Assembly: GCF_002723995.1 (NCBI RefSeq)
Contig: NZ_BEWP01000003.1
Location: 186,001-250,000 of the forward strand
DNA: 64,000 nucleotides
From: Gluconobacter kondonii
Lineage (GTDB): Bacteria > Pseudomonadota > Alphaproteobacteria > Acetobacterales > Acetobacteraceae
Reading direction: 5' to 3'
The position numbers were made by a program, and so were the translations under genes. The notes beneath the pieces were generated by a model. That model was given only the letters and a program-made list of their open reading frames with translations, searched no databases and was not told where the DNA came from. Positions 24,994 to 32,280 of the stretch are shown one piece after another (position 1 is the first letter of the stretch; every line of letters begins with the position of its first letter).

Positions 24994-25619
24994 TGCAGAA
25001 CCTCAAGGTTGATGTAGACTGGGGCAACGCCAGCCGCCAGATCGTGCAGGCTGGCCAGCGGATGGACCAGCGCGGCTGGGTTCCGGCCACAGCGGGAAAT
25101 CTGTCATGCCGTCTGCCGGATGGTCGGATCGCCATTACGCGCTCCGGCGGCCACAAAGGCTTCCTGACGGGCAGCGACGTCATTGAGATCACGCCGGACG
25201 GCGTGCCGGTCGATCCCGCCAATCGTGCGAGTGCGGAAACGCTGCTGCACACGCAGCTTTACGCCCATGACCCTGCGATCGGGGCCGTCCTGCATGGCCA
25301 TTCCGTCGCCGCGACCATCCTCTCGATGGATGAACCGTCCGACGCGATCACGCTGGCAGGCTACGAAGTCCTGAAGGTCTTCGAGGGCCAGACGACCCAC
25401 GACACAAGTCTTGAGCTGCCCCTATTTCACAACGATCAGGACATCGCCCGGCTGGCCACGGTTGTTGCGCCAAAGCTTGGGGACATGCGCCTTGGCTATC
25501 TGATCCGTGGCCACGGCGTCTATGTCTGGGGCAAGGACATGTTCACGGCTCTGGCCCGCCTTGAAGGGCTGGAGTTCCTGCTGGCTTGCGAACTCGCCCG
25601 TCTGCAGAAGAAAGCCTGA
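24993..25619 (+). CDS. mtnB: methylthioribulose-1-phosphate dehydratase
   Basis: Class II aldolase-fold enzyme of the methionine salvage pathway: dehydrates methylthioribulose-1-phosphate. The zinc-binding pattern AVLHGHSVAAT and the GHGVYVWGKD segment are visible, with a TRSGGHKGFLTGSDV N-terminal motif. Length 208 fits. Followed 2 bases later by mtnD. The upstream enzymes MtnK/MtnA or MtnP are not in the window. Confidence 0.9.
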   Translation: MQNLKVDVDWGNASRQIVQAGQRMDQRGWVPATAGNLSCRLPDGRIAITRSGGHKGFLTGSDVIEITPDGVPVDPANRASAETLLHTQLYAHDPAIGAVLHGHSVAATILSMDEPSDAITLAGYEVLKVFEGQTTHDTSLELPLFHNDQDIARLATVVAPKLGDMRLGYLIRGHGVYVWGKDMFTALARLEGLEFLLACELARLQKKA

Positions 25620-25621
25620 CC

Positions 25622-26167
25622 ATGAGCCGCCTGACCGTCTATCGCGACGATGCCCCCGACACGATCCTGCTGGACGTCACCACGCCCGGCGAAATCGCGG
25701 AAACCCTGCGCCCGCACAATATCCGCTTCGACCGCTGGTCGGCGCCCGTCACACCAGCCCCTGACGCTCCGGCGGAAGAGGTTCTGGAGGCTTATCGCCC
25801 CTATCTCGACACGCTGATGGGCGAGACGGGCGCAGGCAGTGCGGACGTGGTGCGGATCAACGCCTCCACGCCAAACCTTCCGGAACTCCGGAAAAAATTC
25901 CTCTCCGAACACACCCACAGCGAAGACGAAGTTCGCTTCTTCGTGCACGGGCAGGGCGCGTTCGTCCTGCATATCCGCGGGCGCGTCTATTCCGTCCTGT
26001 GCACCCAAGGGGACCTGATCTCCGTTCCGGCAGGCATCCCGCACTGGTTTGACGCCGGGCCGAATCCAGACGTGGTGGCCCTGCGCGTCTTCACCGACAC
26101 GACCGGCTGGATCGCGCAATATACCGGCGATGACATCGCCAACCGCTTCCCCGCTGAAGTTCCCTGA
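25622..26167 (+). CDS. mtnD: acireductone dioxygenase
   Basis: Cupin enzyme that oxidises acireductone to the keto-acid precursor of methionine. The metal site is seen as HTHSEDEVRFFVHGQG (His-x-His, Glu and later His in IPHWFDAG). Start is ATG 25622 (MSRLTVYRDD, 181 aa). The order mtnB-mtnD-mtnC is an operon with 10 bp or less between genes. Confidence 0.92.
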   Translation: MSRLTVYRDDAPDTILLDVTTPGEIAETLRPHNIRFDRWSAPVTPAPDAPAEEVLEAYRPYLDTLMGETGAGSADVVRINASTPNLPELRKKFLSEHTHSEDEVRFFVHGQGAFVLHIRGRVYSVLCTQGDLISVPAGIPHWFDAGPNPDVVALRVFTDTTGWIAQYTGDDIANRFPAEVP

Positions 26168-26176
26168 AAGTCTCCC

Positions 26177-26860
26177 ATGATCCGTCTCGTCCTGCTTGAT
26201 ATCGAGGGCACAACCCTGCCGATCTCTTTCGTGCGGGACGTCATGTTCCCCTATGCCGCAAAAGCCCTGCCGGCCCTGCTGCAGGACCACACGAACCCGA
26301 CGGTCGTGGCGGCGCGGGCGGATATCGTTGTGGAATATCCAGGACAGGACCCGCTGAAAGTCTGTCAGGACTGGATGAAAGCGGATGTGAAGGCAGCCCC
26401 CCTCAAGACGCTTCAGGGCCTGACCTGGCGTCAGGGATTCGAGGACGGCACCCTTCAGGCCGATCTGTACCCGGACGTCCCGCCCGCCCTGAAGGCATGG
26501 TCGAAAGGCGGCCTGCGTTTGGCCGTCTACTCATCCGGCTCCATCCCGTCGCAGAAACTGCTCTACGGCCATACGGCACAAGGCGATCTGACGCCCCTGT
26601 TCGAAGACTTCTTCGATCTTTCGACCGGTGGAAAAAAAGACGCCGAATCCTACGAAAAGATCACCGCCGCCGTCGGCCTGCCCGCAGACGAAATCTTGTT
26701 CCTGTCCGATATCGGCGCTGAACTGGATGCCGCCCGGACGGCGGCCATGAGCGTCTGCCAACTCGTTCGGGAACAGGACGGCACCATTCCGCATCCGGGT
26801 GTCGCGCAGGCTCCCGACCTGAACGCCGTTTCCAGTCAGTTCGGTCTGCCCGTCGCATGA
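26177..26860 (+). CDS. mtnC: 2,3-diketo-5-methylthiopentyl-1-phosphate enolase-phosphatase
   Basis: HAD-superfamily enzyme that enolises and dephosphorylates the diketo intermediate made by MtnB, giving MtnD's substrate. DIEGTT (residues 8-13) is the nucleophile motif, SSGS and GKKDAESY come from later HAD motifs, and SDIGAELDAA is motif IV. Length 227 is normal. ATGA overlap with ribF. Confidence 0.92.
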   Translation: MIRLVLLDIEGTTLPISFVRDVMFPYAAKALPALLQDHTNPTVVAARADIVVEYPGQDPLKVCQDWMKADVKAAPLKTLQGLTWRQGFEDGTLQADLYPDVPPALKAWSKGGLRLAVYSSGSIPSQKLLYGHTAQGDLTPLFEDFFDLSTGGKKDAESYEKITAAVGLPADEILFLSDIGAELDAARTAAMSVCQLVREQDGTIPHPGVAQAPDLNAVSSQFGLPVA

Positions 26861-27780
26861 TCCTGCACACGGACTGGCGCCATATCCCTGCCTCCGCTCG
26901 TAATACGGTGGCAGCGCTTGGCAATTTCGACGGCGTGCATCGCGGTCATGTCCACCTGCTCGATACATTGCGGATGGCTCGTCCCGATCATCCGCTGTCA
27001 GTCGTTACGTTCGACCCGCATCCCCGCACGCTGTTCCGCCCGCAGGACCCGCCGTTCCGCCTGATGCTGCCGGATGTTCGCGCCGCAGCCCTCGGCGGGC
27101 AGGGCGTTGAACATGTCTTTCAGATCCCATTCGATGCGGAATTCTCCCGTCTGAGCGACGAGCAGTTCGTGAATGATGTTCTCGTGAGCGGCCTGAGGGT
27201 GGCGCATGTCGCCTGTGGCGCGGATTTCGCCTTCGGCCACCGTCGTCACGGCAATATCGACCGTCTTGAGGCGCTTCTCGCGCCACACGGAATCGGCCTG
27301 ACCATCGTGCCGCAGCTTGTCGATGAGGGCGGCCCGATCTCCTCCAGCCGCATCCGTCGCCTGTTGCAGGAAGGTTATCCCGAGCGCGCCGCCGAGGAAC
27401 TCGGTCGTCCGTGGAGCATCACCGGTCCCGTCATGCACGGAGACCAGCGCGGGCGTCTTCTCGGCTTTCCAACGGCCAATATTCCCCTGACTCAACATCT
27501 CGAACCCGCGCGCGGTGTCTATACCGTTCGCGTTACACTGCCCGATGGCCGTATCGTTCCTGGTGTCGCTAATATCGGCCGTCGTCCCACGATCAATGAC
27601 GGTCGGGAAAGCCGTCTTGAAGTCCATCTCTTCGACTTCAACGAAGATCTGTACGACCAGACCCTCAGCGTTGCCCTGATCGCGCTGCTGCGTGAGGAAA
27701 AGCGGTTCTCCGGTCTCGACGAACTCAAAGCCCAGATTGCCGCTGATGCCGCGCAGGCCCGCGCTATTCTGGCCCACTGA
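26857..27780 (+). CDS. ribF: bifunctional riboflavin kinase / FMN adenylyltransferase
   Basis: Makes FMN and then FAD. NFDGVHRGH is the adenylyltransferase nucleotide-binding motif (residues about 24-33), FTVR-type region and PTANIPLTQ with GVYTVRV mark the kinase domain. 307 residues is standard. No FMN riboswitch-like element was seen upstream, as it sits inside the mtn operon. FAD supply suits an organism with many flavin dehydrogenases. Followed by a strong terminator. Confidence 0.93.
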   Translation: MILHTDWRHIPASARNTVAALGNFDGVHRGHVHLLDTLRMARPDHPLSVVTFDPHPRTLFRPQDPPFRLMLPDVRAAALGGQGVEHVFQIPFDAEFSRLSDEQFVNDVLVSGLRVAHVACGADFAFGHRRHGNIDRLEALLAPHGIGLTIVPQLVDEGGPISSSRIRRLLQEGYPERAAEELGRPWSITGPVMHGDQRGRLLGFPTANIPLTQHLEPARGVYTVRVTLPDGRIVPGVANIGRRPTINDGRESRLEVHLFDFNEDLYDQTLSVALIALLREEKRFSGLDELKAQIAADAAQARAILAH

Positions 27781-27817
27781 GTCTTCTCCTCAATCACCTG
27801 AGCTTTGCTGGATCACG

Positions 27818-27850
27818 GCCCTTCTTCGTTTTCGGAGAAGGGCTTTTTTT
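27818..27850 (+). terminator. rho-independent terminator after ribF
   Basis: GCCCTTCT (27818-27825) pairs with AGAAGGGC (27836-27843), with an additional CG/CG pair nearer a TTTT loop, followed by T7. It ends the recX-to-ribF transcript, 38 bases downstream of the ribF stop. Confidence 0.92.
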
Positions 27851-27897
27851 ATGCTGTATGACATTGTGTGTCATTTTGGCCACTTCTCTAAAGAGAG

Positions 27898-27916
27898 AAT
27901 GAGAATCCTTCTCATT
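27898..27916 (+). promoter_or_regulatory. Fur-box-like palindrome 1
   Basis: AATGAGAA-TCC-TTCTCATT is a perfect inverted repeat (8-base arms, 3-base centre). It is 81 bases upstream of the TonB receptor start and resembles Fur iron boxes with GAGAAT-type half-sites. It is 13 bases from box 2. Confidence 0.8.
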
Positions 27917-27929
27917 TTTACAAAATCTG

Positions 27930-27950
27930 TATTGAGAATAATTCTCAATA
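27930..27950 (+). promoter_or_regulatory. Fur-box-like palindrome 2
   Basis: TATTGAGAAT-A-ATTCTCAATA is a perfect 10-base inverted repeat with a one-base centre. The inner TGAGAATaATTCTCA matches the 7-1-7 layout of Fur sites. Ends 46 bases before the receptor's start codon. Strong repression by iron is inferred. Confidence 0.85.
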
Positions 27951-27996
27951 AATCTTTAAGGGCAGCACCAGTTTTCGTTTGCAGGATTGTGATCCG

Positions 27997-30393
27997 ATGT
28001 CGTCCAGACTACCTCGCCCTCCTCTGGGCCCGCTCTCTCTGGCCGCTGGTCTGACGCTTGTCTGTAGCGCAGCCCATGCCCAGCAGACTGATGCCCGGCA
28101 TCATCACAAGGGCCGCCGTCAGCCCGTTTCCAAAAATACCGTACTCCCGCCGCAGGCCGCCAAGCCAGCAGTCCCGAAGAGCGTAACACCCGCTCCGAAA
28201 ACGGCGGATAACAGCATCAGCGCCGCCCCCGGTGAGGACGAACATCTTCAGGTTCTGGGCTCGCCCATGAACATCCTGCACGAGACCATGGGTCTGAGCC
28301 GGATGCCGGAAGACGCGCTGCACACCCCGCAGACGATCAACATCGTCCCCCAGCTTCTGATGCAGCAGCAGAACGTCAAATCCCTCGACGAAGCCCTGCG
28401 CAACGTGCCGGGCATCACAGCCTCCGTCGGTGAGGGCGAGGGCGGCATGGCGGGCGACCAGTTCCTCATCCGCGGCTTTCAGGCCCAGAACGACATCTAC
28501 GAAAACGGCCTGCGCGATTTCGGCGTCTATACCCGCGACAGCTTCGATTACGATCATGTCTCGGTCATCAAGGGGCCGTCTTCCGAGGTCTTCGGTAATG
28601 GCACCACGGGCGGCGCCATTAACATCACTACCAAGGTCGCCCATCTCGGCGACAGCTATGGCGGCAGCTTCTCGGGAGGCTCGGCGGACTACTACCGGGG
28701 CACGCTCGATTTCAACAAGCAGATCGGGGATTCCACGGCCATCCGCATCACCGGCATGGGCAATGAGAACAATACCGTCGGCCGGGATAATGTTTTCTCC
28801 CATCGCTGGGGGATTGCCCCGTCCATCGCTTTCGGTCTGGGCAAACGCACGACCTTCACGCTGGAATATTTCCACCAGACGGATAACCGTGTGCCGGATT
28901 ATGGTGTGCCGGTCGTCACCAAGCCGGGGACAAGCATTGCGAAGCCACTCACGGAGTATGGTCTGAACCGCAATAACTGGTACGGCACAACGTATGATCA
29001 GGATGCATCGAATGTGGACATGCTGACGGCACGCCTGAAATTCGACCTGAACAAGAACATCACGTTCTACAACGATGCTCGCGGTGGCATGTACAGTCGG
29101 TACTTCTCCGCGTCACAGCCAGGCTGTGATACGACCTGCGCCGCTAATTATTTCACTGATCCTGAAGCGGCGACCATCAATCGTCGTGGTCATCTTGGCG
29201 GTCCGGAGCCCTATCAGCAGAACGACTGGTCCGTGCAGGACGTGTTCTCGGGCATTGCGAAATTCTCGACTGGCAGCATTCGTCACCAGATGATCGCCGG
29301 TGTCGATATCTCGCACGTTTATGATCGTCGCACGAACTATGCCTATAATTTTAACGGCCAGAACGGCACGAAAGCAGACACGACGAGCCTGCTGCACCCA
29401 TCCGCCACCCAGCCCGGTCTTCTGCTCGGGACGCTTGGCCAGTATAGTGGTAATCTCGTAAACATATCCGGTGTTGGTCATGCCATGTACAAGACGGGCG
29501 ATGCCACCGATGTTGGTGCGTTCTTCTCTGAACAGATGTGGCTGGTACCCTGGTTCTCGATCCGTGGCGGCTTTCGTTGGGATCACTGGGACAGTCATTA
29601 TTCCGCTAATGGGGGCACGGCCGGTGCCGGCGTGTCTTACGGACAGACGCAGGACACGTTCAATCCGACCGTCAGCCTGATGTATACGCCGACCAGCAAT
29701 GCCATGGTCTATTTCAACTGGGCGCAGTCCACCACGCCGCTCGGCCTGTATGTGACGAACAGCTCCGAACCCCTGAAATCATCCACGCAGGGTTTCAGCC
29801 CCGAGCGCAGCAGTCTTTACGAACTGGGCGCGAAGTATAACGCCTTCCACGGTCGGATGGGCTTTACGGCCTCCGTGTTCCGTCTGGAGAAGGGCAATGC
29901 CCTCATGACCGATCCTTCGACCGGAGATGTGTCGTCTTCCAGTGACCGTCAGCGGAACCAGGGCGTCGAACTCAGCGTTTCGGGTGAGATCCTGAAGAAC
30001 TGGACGATGATCGGCACCTACGCTTATTACGACGCCACGACCGTCTGGTCCCAGACGGCGGCCGATCTCGGCAAGCGCATTCAGTATGCCCCGAAAAACT
30101 CGGCCACGATCTGGTCCACCTATACGATCGCGCCCAATCGCCCGTGGAACGTCACGTTCGGCGGTGGCCTGACATGGCGCGATGGCGTCTATCTGAACGC
30201 CGCCAATACGGGCCGTGTGCCTGCGACCATGGAGTGGGATGCCGTCGTCTCGCACAATTTCGGCAAGCATTGGCGCGTGGCCATGAACGGCTACAACCTC
30301 GATAACCGCCTGAACTACAGCAACCTGTTCAGCGACCGCGCCACCCCGTCCGTCGGCCGCTCTTTCCTCTTCAATCTTTCGGCGAATTACTGA
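27997..30393 (+). CDS. TonB-dependent siderophore receptor
   Basis: Outer-membrane barrel that imports iron-siderophore complexes. A signal peptide (ending AHA-Q) precedes a Pro/Lys-rich linker; the plug region starts near SMNILHETMG-like residues, with DEALRNVPGITAS and KGPSSEVFGNGTTGGAIN typical plug motifs of the siderophore family. The C-terminus ends in an aromatic residue (LSANY). 798 residues from ATG 27997 (an in-frame TTG lies 18 bases upstream). Two Fur-like boxes precede it. The siderophore type cannot be told. No TonB or ABC importer gene adjacent. Confidence 0.9.
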   Translation: MSSRLPRPPLGPLSLAAGLTLVCSAAHAQQTDARHHHKGRRQPVSKNTVLPPQAAKPAVPKSVTPAPKTADNSISAAPGEDEHLQVLGSPMNILHETMGLSRMPEDALHTPQTINIVPQLLMQQQNVKSLDEALRNVPGITASVGEGEGGMAGDQFLIRGFQAQNDIYENGLRDFGVYTRDSFDYDHVSVIKGPSSEVFGNGTTGGAINITTKVAHLGDSYGGSFSGGSADYYRGTLDFNKQIGDSTAIRITGMGNENNTVGRDNVFSHRWGIAPSIAFGLGKRTTFTLEYFHQTDNRVPDYGVPVVTKPGTSIAKPLTEYGLNRNNWYGTTYDQDASNVDMLTARLKFDLNKNITFYNDARGGMYSRYFSASQPGCDTTCAANYFTDPEAATINRRGHLGGPEPYQQNDWSVQDVFSGIAKFSTGSIRHQMIAGVDISHVYDRRTNYAYNFNGQNGTKADTTSLLHPSATQPGLLLGTLGQYSGNLVNISGVGHAMYKTGDATDVGAFFSEQMWLVPWFSIRGGFRWDHWDSHYSANGGTAGAGVSYGQTQDTFNPTVSLMYTPTSNAMVYFNWAQSTTPLGLYVTNSSEPLKSSTQGFSPERSSLYELGAKYNAFHGRMGFTASVFRLEKGNALMTDPSTGDVSSSSDRQRNQGVELSVSGEILKNWTMIGTYAYYDATTVWSQTAADLGKRIQYAPKNSATIWSTYTIAPNRPWNVTFGGGLTWRDGVYLNAANTGRVPATMEWDAVVSHNFGKHWRVAMNGYNLDNRLNYSNLFSDRATPSVGRSFLFNLSANY

Positions 30394-31166
30394 GCCGAAA
30401 CGGCTTCGCCTGAAGGAGAAATTCCCATCTCCCTCAGGCGCTCGCGGACCCGCTCCAGCAGGTCCGCATCGCCTTGCGGCCCCAGCGCCGTGAGCTTCTG
30501 GTCCATCGCCAGCAGGATGTCGGACGTCGCATCCACAACAGCCTGACGCCACCAGCCCAGCGCCTCTTCGACCTTCCCGGCATCCACGAGCGCCGTCGCA
30601 TAATTATGCTGCCCCCGGTAATCGCCGCCCTCGGCTGACTTCCGGTACCAGCCCAGCGCCGCTGCCCGGTCCTGCGGCACAACCCAGCCCTCTTCCAGAA
30701 ACCGCGCATAGAGGTTCATGGACTTCGCATGACCGTGACCGGCGGCCGTGCGGAACAGATCGAGCGCCCGCGCCAGATCCGCCTCCATGCCGATCCCGCG
30801 CATGGTGAGGATGCCCAGATTATACCGGCCCCATTCGTCGCCCGCAGCAGCAGCGGCGGCGTAACATTGCGCCGCCTGTTGCAGATCCTTCTCGCAGCCC
30901 CAGCCGAACTGGAAACACCGGCCGCGCATGTTGTGCCCCGGCCCGAACCCGGCACTGGCTGCGATTGTAAACCACTCCAGCGCACCAGTCGGATCGCGCG
31001 GAACATGCACGCTGTCCAGCAGCACCTGCCCCCACTGCACGATCTGAAGGTGCTGACCTTTCAGCGCCCCCTGCCGGATCTCCTCGATCTCCGGCGGCAG
31101 GGCAGGGGCCTCAGGACGACGGGGACGGGATTTGCGCCCCAGAAATTTCCGAACGATCCGCTTCAT
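30387..31166 (-). CDS. Sel1-like repeat protein
   Basis: Contains tandem Sel1/TPR-like repeats of about 36 residues, e.g. AALEWFTIAASAGFGPGHNM-type units, QAAQCYAAAAAAGDEWGRY, RALDLFRTAAGHGHAKSMN and AALGWYRKSAEGGDYRGQH. These form a solenoid for protein-protein contacts. No signal peptide is obvious (N-terminus MKRIVRKFLGRKSRPRR is very basic), so the protein is probably cytoplasmic. Its 3' end overlaps the 3' end of the convergent TonB receptor gene by 7 bases. Starts with ATG at 31166, one base from the TraB-family stop. Confidence 0.8.
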   Translation of the reverse strand: MKRIVRKFLGRKSRPRRPEAPALPPEIEEIRQGALKGQHLQIVQWGQVLLDSVHVPRDPTGALEWFTIAASAGFGPGHNMRGRCFQFGWGCEKDLQQAAQCYAAAAAAGDEWGRYNLGILTMRGIGMEADLARALDLFRTAAGHGHAKSMNLYARFLEEGWVVPQDRAAALGWYRKSAEGGDYRGQHNYATALVDAGKVEEALGWWRQAVVDATSDILLAMDQKLTALGPQGDADLLERVRERLREMGISPSGEAVSAQ

Positions 31167-32164
31167 CAGAGTGCCGGCACGATCTGCTGGACCGTGAACC
31201 CGTCCTCCCGCAGAAGAGCGGGCAGTCCTTTCGGCCCTGCCATATGAAGAGAGCCCACCGCCACGAACAGCGAGGTTCCGTTTTCATGGATCTTGGCAAT
31301 TTTTGCAGCCATGCCGACATTCCGATCGTCCAGAAGGCGCGACATGAAGCGCCGTTCCTGCGCAGTGTTCAGACAGTCACACCAGTCCCGGTACGCATCC
31401 AGCCGCTTCACGTCACTGGACGCCCACATTTCCGCAAGTCGCCGGTTTTCGGCCTGTGTCTTGCCCGATGACACGCCCTTGACGATGTCGTCGATGAACG
31501 CATCCTCATCCGCCTGCTCCGGCCCGATCAGCAGGTCACGCTGCATCTGCACCGTCTCCAGCCCGATCAGCGGTTTTTTCAGACTGCCCGCCATGCCCTG
31601 AAGCACGGCATCCACAGCATAATCCGGATAATATCCATCCCCGCGCGCTGAAAGCGCCTCGACGCCCGCTGCTTCGACGCCCACAGCCACATGCGCGAAC
31701 GCCGCACTCGGCACACATTGCTGATCCATGAGCGCATCCACCTTCGCCTTGCGTCCAGACTGCACGAGATGTGCCCAGCGCGCCGCATCTTCGGGTTGGC
31801 GCAGGCTGGTCGCAGTCTCGGGGGCGTTAAGATCAAGCTCCAGCGCCACTTCGTTACTGTGCAAGATCGCAGCCCGCGTCAGCGGACCGGGCATCAGCCA
31901 GTCCTGCTTTGCGACATGCAGCGTCCCGTACAGCCAGGACGAATGCCCGTCCTTCGTCACTTTCCACAAAAAGCCCCGGTCCGGAGCCGTCCTGAACATC
32001 TGCCCCATCCGGGCCTTGTCCGGCACGCTTGCCGCCGCCGGACAGCGGGGCGCCTGCGCGAAGGCTCCCGCGCAGAAAACCAGCATAAGCCCTGCAACAG
32101 ACTGGAAAAGACGATGTGACCGCACGGATCTGCCTTCTGAAAAAAGCGCCATATCTCGCATCAT
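31166..32164 (-). CDS. TraB/GumN family protein (putative)
   Basis: Matches the TraB/GumN family in layout: a signal-peptide-like stretch near FQSVAGLMLVFCAGAFA, then a GHSSWLYGTLHVAKQDWLM motif, ELDLN, and a C-terminal SLFVAVGSLHMAGPKGL with the conserved GxxH element. The family is suspected to be metallo-peptidase-like. Start chosen near 32164 (three Met codons at 32164, 32161, 32152); no clear ribosome site. The gene is adjacent to the Sel1 gene and divergent from ileS. Exact role unknown. Confidence 0.65.
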   Translation of the reverse strand: MMRDMALFSEGRSVRSHRLFQSVAGLMLVFCAGAFAQAPRCPAAASVPDKARMGQMFRTAPDRGFLWKVTKDGHSSWLYGTLHVAKQDWLMPGPLTRAAILHSNEVALELDLNAPETATSLRQPEDAARWAHLVQSGRKAKVDALMDQQCVPSAAFAHVAVGVEAAGVEALSARGDGYYPDYAVDAVLQGMAGSLKKPLIGLETVQMQRDLLIGPEQADEDAFIDDIVKGVSSGKTQAENRRLAEMWASSDVKRLDAYRDWCDCLNTAQERRFMSRLLDDRNVGMAAKIAKIHENGTSLFVAVGSLHMAGPKGLPALLREDGFTVQQIVPAL

Positions 32165-32234
32165 CCGCCAGTCCCGCTGTCCCGGCAACCCGCTTTGAGG
32201 CGCCCTTGCATTGCTGCCGTCCTCAACCCTGGAC

Positions 32235-32264
32235 TTGACCGGATTGGCTCCCGATCTCCATATG
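32235..32264 (+). promoter_or_regulatory. possible sigma70-like promoter of ileS
   Basis: TTGACC (32235-32240) and CATATG (32259-32264) are spaced 18 bases. The -35 match is good, the -10 match is weak. It is the best candidate in the 117-base divergent gap between the TraB-family gene and ileS. Confidence 0.3.
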
Positions 32265-32280
32265 GTCCCCCTTAGTGTGA

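Noticed and set aside
26700-26870. FMN riboswitch upstream of ribF
   Set aside because: ribF starts inside mtnC's stop, leaving no leader; no conserved RFN-like pairing was seen.
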